From Rathayibacter sp. SW19 (GTDB taxonomy: Bacteria > Actinomycetota > Actinomycetes > Actinomycetales > Microbacteriaceae): a DNA stretch of 64,000 nt. Below the pieces are notes generated by a model, which ran no database searches, was not told where the DNA came from, and saw only the letters and a list, made by a program, of their open reading frames with translations. Each line of letters opens with the position of its first letter. Within the stretch, counting starts at the first letter, position 1. Positions 51,307 through 59,574 of the stretch are shown here, piece after piece. The stretch is from contig NZ_CP133020.1 in the NCBI RefSeq assembly GCF_030866825.1, positions 1,984,001-2,048,000 of the forward strand, given 5' to 3'. Position numbers and translations under genes: made by a program.

Positions 51307-53109
51307 ATGACAAGGTCCTCGGCCATTTCGACATCCGATGAGTCCGAGATGCGAATCATTCATTCCGTGGTGCAAGCAGTCGCGGCAACATCACGCACAA
51401 GCTTGGACCTCTTGGCTCTACCGTTCCCTTTCAGTCAGGTCGCTCTTCTTGACCCGGAACAGTTTGCGAAGGCTGCGAAGGAGCGCCGGATTACCATGTG
51501 GGGCGGGCGGGATCTGGACCTCAGCGGACTCGAGGAGTTGCATCGCCGCGGTGTGCTCGTCCCGATGTTCTGCGTGAGCATTGATGATGCGGATCCGTCT
51601 CGGCGGCGGGACACGAGTGCATCCCTCACCCCTAAGCATGTTCATTCGACGGTGGTTTCAGAACTCTACCGAGCAGCACAGGAAGGGCGCGTGATGGACC
51701 CGGGCGCGGAAGACTTCGAGCAGTGGCCGCATGAACGAGTACGCGCTTCTTGGCCATCCGTAGCGCGAGGGTATCTCTATTCGCAGCACCAGCTTCTTGG
51801 CCTCGAACGGGCGCGTTCACTGGCCAGCTCGCTCCGCCCAACCCTGATCGCCAATCGGCTGGTCGTCCATCTTGACGAGGTTGATGTGCCCGACCAGCAT
51901 GCATTGAGCGCCTGCGCGTCGTGGCGATCGCTAGCCATAACGCTTTCTGCCTTGGATACAAGGGCATGGCCGCACATTACGCGAATGATCGCGGGCAGTG
52001 AGACTTGGCGATCTACCACGCTTTCGCAGCCACCGCAGGAGCTGTTGGGCTGGCTCGGTCTCACCGTCAAAGAGGTGCATCGGCAGGCCGAGCTGTTGCG
52101 CTCGTCGGCTAGCTTCGATGATGTGCTCGGCGATTTCTATGACCTCATCCGGCGGGCGAACCCGAAGACTTGGGAGACTCTGCAAGGGGATGCGCGGACG
52201 GCAATGGATAGCCGTATGGCGGCCGAAGTGCTGGATCTCTTCGCTCACGAACTCACCGACGACGAAGACGATCTGGCCTCGGCGGGAAGCGAACACCTAT
52301 CGATGCAAGGCCTGAGCGTTCGTGAGCCCTCAATAGATCGTGTTCTCACTAGCCTCCAGCTATCCCCGCATCCGCCGCTCGTCCTTGCGGTCGAAGGACA
52401 AACGGAGATGCTCATCATTCCCAGAGTGATGGCGCTCTTGGGCATGAAAGTCGATCCCACGTGGATACGACTTGTGAACTTCGGTGGCACAAAAAAGGAC
52501 CTGTCCCTGCTCGCTGGCTACGCCTCATCGCCCGCGCTCGGGTCCGACCACGGTCAGTTCGTCATGCTGGATCGTCCGGTTACCCGCTTCCTTGTCCTCA
52601 CCGACGCGGAGAACAAATATGAGACGCGGGCGGATCGTCAACACCAGCGAAAACTCCTACTCGATTCGATCGCTGCGACACTTCCCGGCGATCTGCGGCC
52701 CGACCTCTACACGCGTGGTGCACGAATCGTCGAGATCATCACGTGGGGCCGGCTTCCGTGGGAATTCGCACACTTCAGCGACGCTCAGCTCGCGGACAGT
52801 CTCATCAAGGCGGCTGGCAAGCCACATCCCGCCGGCCGCGACCGGCTAATCGCGGACATCCACCAACAGCGCACGAAAGATCCAACGCCGGATATCGACG
52901 ATGCTTGGAGAAAATCGGGAGTCAGCAAACCGGAGTTAGCGGATGCCCTTTGGCCGATTCTCGAAGCCAGAATTGAGCGGGCGATCACCAGAGGAACCCT
53001 CGGCCCGCCGGTCATGAAAGCAGCCTTGCGCGCTTATGAATTGGCCAATTTGTCTTACGGATTGAATGTCTCCGTCAAACGCCACTGCGTGAGAGAACAT
53101 CACAAATAG
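51307..53109 (+). CDS. TOPRIM-like domain protein of unknown function
   Basis: 600-aa protein. Residues ~355-445 resemble an OLD-type TOPRIM nuclease domain: the acidic VEGQTEMLIIPRVM (Glu at 364) and LTDAENKYETRAD (431-). The N-terminal ~350 residues show no Walker motif or domain I recognise, unlike OLD and GajA proteins, which begin with an ABC ATPase. The C-terminal ~150 residues are helical. It sits between an apeA-like gene and a DUF5677-like gene, so a role in phage defence as a DNA-cutting effector is plausible. The ATG at 51307 lacks a strong RBS; ATG 51349 (MRIIHS) is an alternative. Confidence 0.65.
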   Translation: MTRSSAISTSDESEMRIIHSVVQAVAATSRTSLDLLALPFPFSQVALLDPEQFAKAAKERRITMWGGRDLDLSGLEELHRRGVLVPMFCVSIDDADPSRRRDTSASLTPKHVHSTVVSELYRAAQEGRVMDPGAEDFEQWPHERVRASWPSVARGYLYSQHQLLGLERARSLASSLRPTLIANRLVVHLDEVDVPDQHALSACASWRSLAITLSALDTRAWPHITRMIAGSETWRSTTLSQPPQELLGWLGLTVKEVHRQAELLRSSASFDDVLGDFYDLIRRANPKTWETLQGDARTAMDSRMAAEVLDLFAHELTDDEDDLASAGSEHLSMQGLSVREPSIDRVLTSLQLSPHPPLVLAVEGQTEMLIIPRVMALLGMKVDPTWIRLVNFGGTKKDLSLLAGYASSPALGSDHGQFVMLDRPVTRFLVLTDAENKYETRADRQHQRKLLLDSIAATLPGDLRPDLYTRGARIVEIITWGRLPWEFAHFSDAQLADSLIKAAGKPHPAGRDRLIADIHQQRTKDPTPDIDDAWRKSGVSKPELADALWPILEARIERAITRGTLGPPVMKAALRAYELANLSYGLNVSVKRHCVREHHK

Positions 53110-53140
53110 AACCTGACGCTCAACACAGGCCGACGTCAAA

Positions 53141-53148
53141 TTTCGATA
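53141..53148. repeat. left target-site duplication (tttcgata)
   Basis: The octamer tttcgata repeats exactly at 54263-54270, flanking the IS1595-type element, as expected for that family's 8-bp duplications. Confidence 0.9.
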
Positions 53149-54262
53149 GTGGGCTATCCATTTCACTGTCACCTTCTGATGGCCTCATTCGAGGCTTGTT
53201 GTGGCCCGCCACGGTCTGTCTTGGGGCGGCTGGGCCAGGCTGGCCGGCCGGGATCGTGGGCCGTTCACACCGGTCGGCTTGACTGCCTTCGGTTGCGGGT
53301 CGGCCACGAGCTGCCGGTAGGTCAGTGGCGGGGCTGCGGCGGCATATTGGAGCAGGCGGTAGAACAGCAGGCCGCGGGCGCGGGAGTGGCGGCGGTTGAA
53401 GCGAAAGCAGAACTCGTCCAGATACGACTGCAGATGATCGGCGTCGACCCCTCCTTGGTGGGTGCCCAGCAACCACCGCTTGCACAGCGCGGCGACCCGG
53501 TGCATGGCAGGAAGCAGCTCATGTGCCTCGTGGCCGGAGACCGGGAGCGGCTCGTGCACGTACCAGTCCAGACACGCCTTCCGGTAGGCGGACCAGCCGT
53601 CGGTGACGACCGTGGAGCCCGGCTCGATCGTGGCGGTCAGGAACCGGCGCAGTGTCTTGGCCGAGGAGTTTGGTATAATGCTCATCCTGGCTCGCCCGTA
53701 GCCGCGCGGATCGTGTAGCTCGACCGCGATCACCACCATCGTCTTGCCCAGCGCGCCGCGGCCACGCGGCCCTGGCCGCTCGCCGCCGAGGAAGGTCTCA
53801 TCGACCTCGACCCGTCCACTCAGCAGCTCCCGGCCGGGCCGCACCATCGCGCTGCGGTAACGGTGCAGCATCGCCCACGCCGTCTGATACGAGCCCAGCC
53901 CCAGCAGCCTCTGCATCGTCAACGCCGACTCCCCGCCCGGATCGGCGGTCATGTACCAGGCCGCAGCGAACCACACCGTCAATGGCGTACGCGTGTCCTG
54001 GAAGACCGTCCCCGCGGTACGCGAAACCCGCTTGCGGCACCCGCCGCACCGCCACACCCGGCCCCTGGCCGCCGAGGTTGCCTCCCGCCCGCAAGCCGGA
54101 CAAACCCGCCCGGACGGCCATCGCAGCCAGTCCAGATAGTCCATACACGACTCGTCATCAGGAAACCACGCCCGCAACTCCGAGTACGAACCGGGATACT
54201 GCAAACCGCGCGACGGCACAGGACGATCCTACCGACACGTGGCAGTGAAATGGATAGCCCGC
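53149..54262 (-). mobile_element. IS1595-family insertion sequence
   Basis: 1114-bp element ending in inverted repeats: left G(T)GGGCTATCCATTTCACTG, right complement G(C)GGGCTATCCATTTCACTG, one mismatch over 20 bases. A perfect 8-bp target duplication (tttcgata) flanks it. The single transposase gene is intact. The clean ends show a recent insertion, in intergenic DNA downstream of the TOPRIM-like gene. Confidence 0.93.
53185..54219 (-). CDS. IS1595-family (ISXO2-like) transposase
   Basis: 344-aa transposase. It has an N-terminal zinc ribbon (CPACGREAT..CGGCRKRVSRTAG), the ISXO2-like DDE core with Asp/Glu in VEVDETFLGGERPGPRG, Asp in VVTDGWSAYRKACLDW and the third acidic residue further on, and the RFNRRHSRARGLLFYRLL block typical of the family. 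ATG-started and full-length. Confidence 0.92.
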   Translation of the reverse strand: MPSRGLQYPGSYSELRAWFPDDESCMDYLDWLRWPSGRVCPACGREATSAARGRVWRCGGCRKRVSRTAGTVFQDTRTPLTVWFAAAWYMTADPGGESALTMQRLLGLGSYQTAWAMLHRYRSAMVRPGRELLSGRVEVDETFLGGERPGPRGRGALGKTMVVIAVELHDPRGYGRARMSIIPNSSAKTLRRFLTATIEPGSTVVTDGWSAYRKACLDWYVHEPLPVSGHEAHELLPAMHRVAALCKRWLLGTHQGGVDADHLQSYLDEFCFRFNRRHSRARGLLFYRLLQYAAAAPPLTYRQLVADPQPKAVKPTGVNGPRSRPASLAQPPQDRPWRATTSLE

Positions 54263-54270
54263 TTTCGATA
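54263..54270. repeat. right target-site duplication (tttcgata)
   Basis: Exact copy of the octamer at 53141-53148, directly after the right inverted repeat. Confidence 0.9.
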
Positions 54271-54294
54271 AACATTAATCGAGCCGGGCCAGCG

Positions 54295-55053
54295 TCACAA
54301 CCCGTCATTGATTCCGCTGAAGTAGACGTCGAATAACTTGTCCGTCAATTCCTTGGGCGCACCTTCATCGAGCAAGATTCGTGCGACAAACGCCACGGTG
54401 CCGAGCGACAGGAGGAGCAATGATTCAAGCTCTGGGTCGGCGACAAATGGCTTGCCGTGCTCAAAACCCTTCTCGCCCACGGGAGCGTAGCTGATCGCGA
54501 GATTGCCGGTAGCGTGGGTGTTCTGAGTTTCCTCCCGCCAGCCCCGAAATAGTCCGACGGCGGAGGGGGTCGCCTTTGCCAGATCCGTGATGCTCCTGGC
54601 TTGTTGTCGTACTTTAGGCTCAGAAACATCGGTAATGACGGCCTCGAGGTCAGCGAAATTTGGGAGGTCTTGAAGTCCCATCTCGGCCAGGTGTCCCAAG
54701 TGGCTTTGCGCTTGCTTCTTTTCCGCCTCGATCATCGCGTCAATGGCTTGGCGCCGGTCGGCTGTCGCATGAAGCCATTGAAGCCTGAGGACGATCTCGA
54801 ACAATGATCGACGGTTCGGCGCGGCGGCATGATCGAGATCGTTTTGCGAGGCGAGCGCGATAACTTGGATTTCGGCGAAGGTGGCACTCAGCCATCCAAT
54901 CGCGAATTGCGCTACCGACGACATTGGCGCAGTCGAGAAATCGAATGTCGCCATTCTCTTCGCTACTTGGCTTAGCTGCTTGGCTCGGATTTCCCGGGCG
55001 GGGCGCGCGCGTCGTTCCAGCCTGAGCTGCCGGGCTCGTCTACCGCTCGCCAT
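54295..55053 (-). CDS. DUF5677-like protein
   Basis: 252-aa, largely helical protein with the pattern AAPNRRSLFEIVLRLQWLHA near residue 75, resembling DUF5677 proteins, which are common near defence and toxin-like genes. It has no signal peptide and a basic N-terminus (RRARQLRLERRARPAREIRA). It is transcribed toward the IS1595 element. No catalytic motif is visible; a HEPN-like RxxxxH is not clear. Function unknown. Confidence 0.65.
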   Translation of the reverse strand: MASGRRARQLRLERRARPAREIRAKQLSQVAKRMATFDFSTAPMSSVAQFAIGWLSATFAEIQVIALASQNDLDHAAAPNRRSLFEIVLRLQWLHATADRRQAIDAMIEAEKKQAQSHLGHLAEMGLQDLPNFADLEAVITDVSEPKVRQQARSITDLAKATPSAVGLFRGWREETQNTHATGNLAISYAPVGEKGFEHGKPFVADPELESLLLLSLGTVAFVARILLDEGAPKELTDKLFDVYFSGINDGL

Positions 55054-55244
55054 GGCCTCACAGTAGCGCGGGTCTTAGAAACGCCGCGCTGGATCTCCGC
55101 GGAATGATGATGCGTGTAGTTATGAGAACTCTCAACCATCATGGTGACATGGACGAGGACGCTCGCCCCCATCCGCAGGGAGCTTCGTGCAGGGGAGCGT
55201 TCGCCCGCAGCACGAGCAAGAGGTTCGGGATCGCTAGTCATGAC

Positions 55245-55456
55245 GTTCGCACGCTCGACCAACTGCTCGAGCGTGGGGAGACCAGCGAGTCCAGATGGTG
55301 TCGGATAGATCCGGCAGGCCAAATCGGCTATTCGTCCAGCAGCAGGGAACAGGTCCTCGCCATCCACGGTGATGGTTGGGGATCCTGAGCGGGGAACCGT
55401 TGCCACATCTCCTGCCAATTGGGACAGCCATTGATGTACAGGATCTCCACCTTCAT
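55245..55456 (-). pseudogene. frameshifted small thioredoxin-like protein of mercury-operon type
   Basis: From ATG 55456, after a good RBS (GGGAGGATT), the frame reads MKVEILYINGCPNWQE, the N-terminus of small metal-operon proteins of that look. The remaining homology (GSPTITVDGEDLFPAAGRIA; CRIYPTPSGLAGLPTLEQLV) is in another frame from about 55385. The central part of the ~90-aa protein is deleted. It is a dead gene between the DUF5677 gene and the tRNA-Pro remnant. Confidence 0.6.
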
Positions 55457-55640
55457 GAATCAATCCTCCCGTGTTCAGGTTGTTAATGACGAAGAACAGT
55501 TTTACGGGGCGATAAGGCTCGCGATGTGGGGGACCAGATGGGGACCAAAATCATGCAATGCATGCAATGCATGACGTGAATTGAGGCGCTCTGCGTAGCT
55601 CTGCGCCCCGAAAAACCAACGAAATGGGTTTTCAGAGCTA
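55457..55640. other. degenerate attachment region left of tRNA-Pro half
   Basis: Contains a tandem atgcaatgc repeat (catgcaatgcatgcaatgcatg near 55553-55574) and GGGGACCA repeats near 55530-55550, typical of DNA next to an integrase attachment site. No gene. Confidence 0.4.
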
Positions 55641-55683
55641 CCTGGGGGTCAGGGGGTCGCAGGTTCAAATCCTGTCAGCCCGA
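55641..55683 (+). tRNA. tRNA-Pro(GGG) 3' half (attachment-site remnant)
   Basis: The sequence runs from the anticodon loop (CCTGGGGGTCAGG) through the variable region, T-arm (GCAGG-TTCAAAT-CCTGT) and acceptor strand (CAGCCCGA). The 5' half with D-arm is absent; the bases before it do not pair with the acceptor. This is the usual footprint of an element integrated into a tRNA gene, and marks the right boundary of the island. Confidence 0.7.
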
Positions 55684-55862
55684 CGGACGGCCGTTTACGG
55701 AACCGGCATAAGACGAATCGCCTCGGAGGTTTCTCCGGGGCGATTGTTGTTTTTGCGCTCTTGGGCGAAAGTGCGCACCTGCCTGCGGTACGCCGGTCGA
55801 CACTGCAGTGAACTGAACCGATTCCCTCCGCGGAGGCCGCCCGAGCAGCTAGTCCTTCTTCA

Positions 55863-56636
55863 TCATGACACCGTGCGGATGGTGGCGTAGGCGTCAAGCA
55901 AGACGGCTTCCTCCGATATCGTCGGACCATCCGCGGTGAGGCTCTGTTCGTCGGCGGCGACCTCGATCAGTTGGCGCAGCTCATCCTCGGGGAGATTCGC
56001 GCCGAACGCGGGATGGCCAGGTTGCAGGACGATTCCAGCGTCCAAAACCCCGATGCGAATGGGGTCGAAGCCGATCGCATCGACGAACTCCGCCACCCGC
56101 GCGACATCCGCGTCGTCGTCGCCGGAGATCGCGATCGCCTTGCGGCCCGGTGCGCCATTAGGCCTGTTTTCCTCTTCCAGATCGTGGTAGCCCATGTGGT
56201 TCAGCGCCTTCACGATGCGCGAGCCGGGCAGGAAGTCCTGGACGATGCGGCTCGTCGAGGTTCGGGGATCATTCAGGTCGTCCCGGATTCCATCGGTCTC
56301 CCACCAGTAGTTCATCGCGTCGATCACGAGCTTGCCTTCCAACTCGGCCACAGGCAGCCGACGGTACTTTCCGAGCGGCAACGCGAGAACCACGATGTCA
56401 GCGTCACGAGCGGCATCCTCCGGACGCACCGCACGCGCGCCCGGCACCAATACGTCGATCGTCAACTTGATCCGCTCCGGATCACCGGAACCGGCGATCA
56501 GCACCCGATCGCCGGCAGCGAGCGCGAGGCGGGCAAGCACCGTTCCGACCTTGCCGGCACCCAGGATGCCGATCGTGCGGCTATCGCGGCCGTCGCGGAT
56601 GTCGCGGATGTCGTGGATGTCGGCGATATGACTCAT
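55863..56636 (-). CDS. F420/NADP-reductase-like NAD(P)-binding oxidoreductase
   Basis: 257-aa protein. After a repetitive N-terminus (SHIADIHDIRDIRDGRDSR) comes a Rossmann motif GILGAGKVGTVLARLALA and further F420-dependent NADP oxidoreductase-like motifs (DADIVVLALPLGKYR; VIDAMNYWW; KALNHMGYHDLEEE). It probably transfers hydride between NADP(H) and a deazaflavin or similar partner. It is 31 bases downstream of the LLM flavoprotein gene on the same strand, so the pair may form one oxidation system. The ATG at 56636 is chosen; upstream residues look non-coding. Confidence 0.82.
   Translation of the reverse strand: MSHIADIHDIRDIRDGRDSRTIGILGAGKVGTVLARLALAAGDRVLIAGSGDPERIKLTIDVLVPGARAVRPEDAARDADIVVLALPLGKYRRLPVAELEGKLVIDAMNYWWETDGIRDDLNDPRTSTSRIVQDFLPGSRIVKALNHMGYHDLEEENRPNGAPGRKAIAISGDDDADVARVAEFVDAIGFDPIRIGVLDAGIVLQPGHPAFGANLPEDELRQLIEVAADEQSLTADGPTISEEAVLLDAYATIRTVS
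56592..56627. repeat. 9-bp tandem repeat at the N-terminus of the reductase
   Basis: Four imperfect copies of gtcgcggat (last two gtcgtggat and gtcggcgat) in frame with the gene. Each copy encodes Asp-Ile-Arg/His, giving IADIHDIRDIR. Copy number change would lengthen the protein by three residues without a frameshift. Confidence 0.7.
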
Positions 56637-56667
56637 GGTTGCTTCCTGTCGAGGTCTCTGGTGTCTG

Positions 56668-57780
56668 TCACGCGTGCACGGCTTTGCCGCCCTTGACGAT
56701 CTGCGCGGTTCCGCGCCCGGCCAGGTGCCAATCGCCGGGCTCCTCAGCCAGCAGCTCGCGTACTCGTGGCGCGACACGCTCCCCGAACAGGCGGATGCTT
56801 TGCTCGCGTGCCTCGCGCGGCAGATGGGTGAGGTCGTATTTCAAGTCGAAGCGCGAGAGGTGGTTGGCCCGCACGATGGCGGCGATCTTTTGCGCGACGG
56901 TCTCCGGGGCCCCGACGTACAGCGACCCGGTCTCGACCTCCGCCGCGTATCGCTCCACGGCCGGTGGATAGAAGCCGCGCTCCTTGCTCATCCGGGTGAT
57001 CACAGGCTGCCAGTGCTGCCAGTGCACGCTCCGTGCCTCGTCATCGGTCTCGGCGATCAGGCCGAGGGAGTGCTGGCCGATCGGCAGTTCTTCGTGTCCG
57101 AATTGGGTGAGCGCTCGCAGGTACAGCTCGGCGTGACCGGCGAAGCGCTCCGGGCGTCCGCCGATGATCGCCATCATGAGGGGGAGCCCGTAGCGCGCGG
57201 CACGGATGACCGAGTCCGGGCTGCCGCCGATACCGATCCACGCAGGAATACCGCCCTCTGGCATCCGTGGGTGCAGCCGCACCTCGTCGAGAGGGGCGCG
57301 ATATCTGCCGGACCAGGTCACGCGATCCTCCCGCATGAGCCGGACGAACAGGTCGAGCTTCTCCTCGAAGAGCTCCTCATATTCGGCGATGTCATAGCCG
57401 AACAGTGGGAATGACTCGATCGCGGATGCCCGCCCCAGCACGAGCTGGGTGCGCCCACCGGAGATGCCGTCGACCGTGGCGAACTCCTGGTAGAGCCGAA
57501 CGGGATCTTGTGTCGACAGCACGGTCACCGAGGTGCCGAGGCCGATTGTCGATGTGGCCTGTGCTGCGGCCGCGAGCAGCACCGGAGTCGCGGAGTCGAC
57601 CGAGTTCTCCTTGTAATGCTCGCCCACGCTGAAGGCGTCCAGCCCTACCGATTCGGCCAACTGCGCCTCCTCGACAAGCAATCGCACCGACTGGGCGTCC
57701 GACATCACCCGGCCCCGATCCGTGGCGACGTCACCGAACGAATTCAACCCGAATTCGAGACGCGCCCTTTGCTCCGTCAT
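56668..57780 (-). CDS. LLM-class flavin-dependent oxidoreductase
   Basis: 370-aa luciferase-like monooxygenase of the TIM-barrel type: LEFGLNSFGD start, GLDAFSVGEHYKENSVDSATPVLLAAAAQATSTIGLG and the RTQLVLGRASAIESFPLFGYD region match the FMN- or F420-binding family. It is paired with the F420/NADP-type reductase downstream and divergent from the MarR regulator, whose operators overlap its promoter region. It oxidises an unknown small organic compound. ATG at 57780 is used; the earlier start at 57828 lies in the operator. Confidence 0.85.
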   Translation of the reverse strand: MTEQRARLEFGLNSFGDVATDRGRVMSDAQSVRLLVEEAQLAESVGLDAFSVGEHYKENSVDSATPVLLAAAAQATSTIGLGTSVTVLSTQDPVRLYQEFATVDGISGGRTQLVLGRASAIESFPLFGYDIAEYEELFEEKLDLFVRLMREDRVTWSGRYRAPLDEVRLHPRMPEGGIPAWIGIGGSPDSVIRAARYGLPLMMAIIGGRPERFAGHAELYLRALTQFGHEELPIGQHSLGLIAETDDEARSVHWQHWQPVITRMSKERGFYPPAVERYAAEVETGSLYVGAPETVAQKIAAIVRANHLSRFDLKYDLTHLPREAREQSIRLFGERVAPRVRELLAEEPGDWHLAGRGTAQIVKGGKAVHA

Positions 57781-57816
57781 CGTCCTTACGACCCTTCTCA
57801 TGTTCCACACCCTGAA

Positions 57817-57859
57817 TTGACGTGTCAATATCGTTGCGACGATAGAGTTGACGTATCAA
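57817..57859. promoter_or_regulatory. two palindromic MarR operators
   Basis: TTGACGTGTCAA (57817-57828) and TTGACGTATCAA (57848-57859) are near-identical 12-base palindromes 31 bases apart, about three helical turns. They lie between the divergent LLM gene and marR, so the regulator can bind cooperatively on one face and silence both. Confidence 0.75.
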
Positions 57860-57875
57860 TTCCCAAGGAGGGAAG

Positions 57876-58361
57876 ATGACCGAGACAAGTCGCACGATGC
57901 CCACGCGCGAGCAGTTGCGCATCTGGCGGGACTACATCGAGACGGGCGAGGTGCTCAGGGCTCGCCTGGGGGGCCGGTTGCAGGGCGCGTCGGCACTGTC
58001 GTCCGGCGACTATCAGGTCCTCCTGGCTTTGACCGAGGCTGCGCAATACACCCTGCGCTCCTCGGAGCTGGCCACACTGATCGGGTGGGAGCGTAGTCGT
58101 TTGTCCCATCACTTGGGCAGGATGGAGAAGCGCGGCCTCATCCGCCGCACCCCCTGCGCGGACGGTGTGCACGGAATCGACGTGACTGCCACCGAGCCGG
58201 GCAGGCACGCGTTTCGCGCCGGTTCCGTGCCGCACTTGCGCGCTGTGCGGGAGCTTTTCATCGATGCGCTTACCTCGGCGCAGCTTGCGGAGGTGGAGGC
58301 GATCACGGCTTCCCTGCGCAGTCACCTGGGTCTCGACGCGGCGTCGAACCGGAACCGGTAG
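57876..58361 (+). CDS. MarR-family transcriptional regulator
   Basis: 161-aa winged-helix regulator (TLRSSELATLIGWERSRLSH; HLGRMEKRGLIRRTPCADGV). Cys in RRTPCADG lies in the wing and could sense oxidants. ATG at 57876 follows AAGGAGGG. It is divergent from the LLM monooxygenase operon with two palindromic operators between, so it most likely represses that operon and itself. Confidence 0.85.
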   Translation: MTETSRTMPTREQLRIWRDYIETGEVLRARLGGRLQGASALSSGDYQVLLALTEAAQYTLRSSELATLIGWERSRLSHHLGRMEKRGLIRRTPCADGVHGIDVTATEPGRHAFRAGSVPHLRAVRELFIDALTSAQLAEVEAITASLRSHLGLDAASNRNR

Positions 58362-58554
58362 GGGCCGCTCGCTCCGCCGTTTCCTCGCAGAGCCCGATCC
58401 CGTGGTCGAAAACTGTCATGCGGGAAATGAACTCAGCAAACTGGCCGGCCGTCTGCGAAATGAACAATGAAGCGGATGCTGCGACCGTTGATCTGACTAT
58501 TCTGTGGTTTTCGCGGCCAAACTGGTGGGGATGAATATCAGCGAGGAGCCAGTT

Positions 58555-59472
58555 ATGAAAGCCATCGTCGCGACCGATCGGAACGCAGGAACTGCAGGGC
58601 TGGCGCTGGCGGAGCGGCCCGAACCACGAGCATCCGAAAACGATGTGATCGTGGCGGTGCACGCATCCGGTTTCACGCCCGGAGAATTGGCGTGGCCAGG
58701 GACATGGCAAGACCGGGCGGGGCGCGACCGGGCGCCGTCGGTCCCCGGGCATGAGTGCGCCGGGGTTGTTGCCGAGCTCGGGTACGGAACAACTGGGTTC
58801 ACGCTCGGGCAGCGGGTATTCGGTCTGACGGACTGGACCCGCGATGGCACTCTGGCCGAATATGTCGCCGTCGAAGCGAGGAACTTGGCGCCGCTTGCGG
58901 CGGACATCGACTTCGTGGTCGCGGCCAGCCTGCCGATCTCCGGATTGACCGCGTGGCAAGGGTTGTTCGACCACGGCCGACTGCGGGTCGGCCAGCGGGT
59001 GCTGGTGCACGGCGCGGCCGGTGGTGTCGGCTCCGTAGCCGTTCAGCTCGCGCGCGCCGCCGGCGCCCACGTGATCGGCACCAGTCGCACGGGGGACAAG
59101 CAAGCCGTGTTGGACTTCGGAGCGAACGAGTTCCTCGATCTCACAGACGACGGCTGGGCAGACACCGACAAAGTCGACCTCGTCTTCGACGTCATTGGCG
59201 GCGACATCGGGGCACGCTCGACCGACCTCGTTCACAAGGGCGGCACGCTCGTCACGATTGCCCGGCCGCCCCGACGGTATCCGGAGAACGGCCAGGCGAT
59301 CTTCTTCGTTGTTGAAGCGAACCGCCGGCAGTTGGGCGAAATCGCTCAGCGTGTGCGCGACGGGCTACTGCGTACACCGATCGGCACGGTCGTATCAATC
59401 GACGATGCCGCAGCCGCGTTCAACGCACCCGATCGTAAACGCGGAAAAGTGATCGTGCGAGTGCGCGACTGA
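58555..59472 (+). CDS. zinc-independent NADPH:quinone-oxidoreductase-like MDR
   Basis: 305-aa medium-chain dehydrogenase/reductase: GroES-like N-terminus (SVPGHECAGVVAELG), NADP-binding VLVHGAAGGVGSVAVQLARA, no structural-zinc cysteine lobe, all typical of quinone oxidoreductases. ATG at 58555 has GAGGAG; an earlier ATG at 58531 is also possible. It reduces an electrophilic carbonyl or quinone using NADPH. It has no obvious operon partner and follows the MarR gene by ~190 bases. Confidence 0.85.
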   Translation: MKAIVATDRNAGTAGLALAERPEPRASENDVIVAVHASGFTPGELAWPGTWQDRAGRDRAPSVPGHECAGVVAELGYGTTGFTLGQRVFGLTDWTRDGTLAEYVAVEARNLAPLAADIDFVVAASLPISGLTAWQGLFDHGRLRVGQRVLVHGAAGGVGSVAVQLARAAGAHVIGTSRTGDKQAVLDFGANEFLDLTDDGWADTDKVDLVFDVIGGDIGARSTDLVHKGGTLVTIARPPRRYPENGQAIFFVVEANRRQLGEIAQRVRDGLLRTPIGTVVSIDDAAAAFNAPDRKRGKVIVRVRD

Positions 59473-59574
59473 TCGGTTGCGATCGAGGCGTTTTCGCGCA
59501 GGCGTTCGGACGGATCTGGGGACTCGTGAAGTTTGCCTGGCCACTGAGTGCCACCATTGTGCAACGCTTGATGC

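Noticed and set aside
55553..55574. repeat atgcaatgc in tandem as a CRISPR or iteron
   Set aside because: Only two to three short units without spacers; no Cas genes or replication protein nearby.
55649..55930. 93-codon frame ending VGLTGFEPATP on the minus strand
   Set aside because: That peptide is the usual false translation of a tRNA 3' end; the DNA is the tRNA-Pro remnant.
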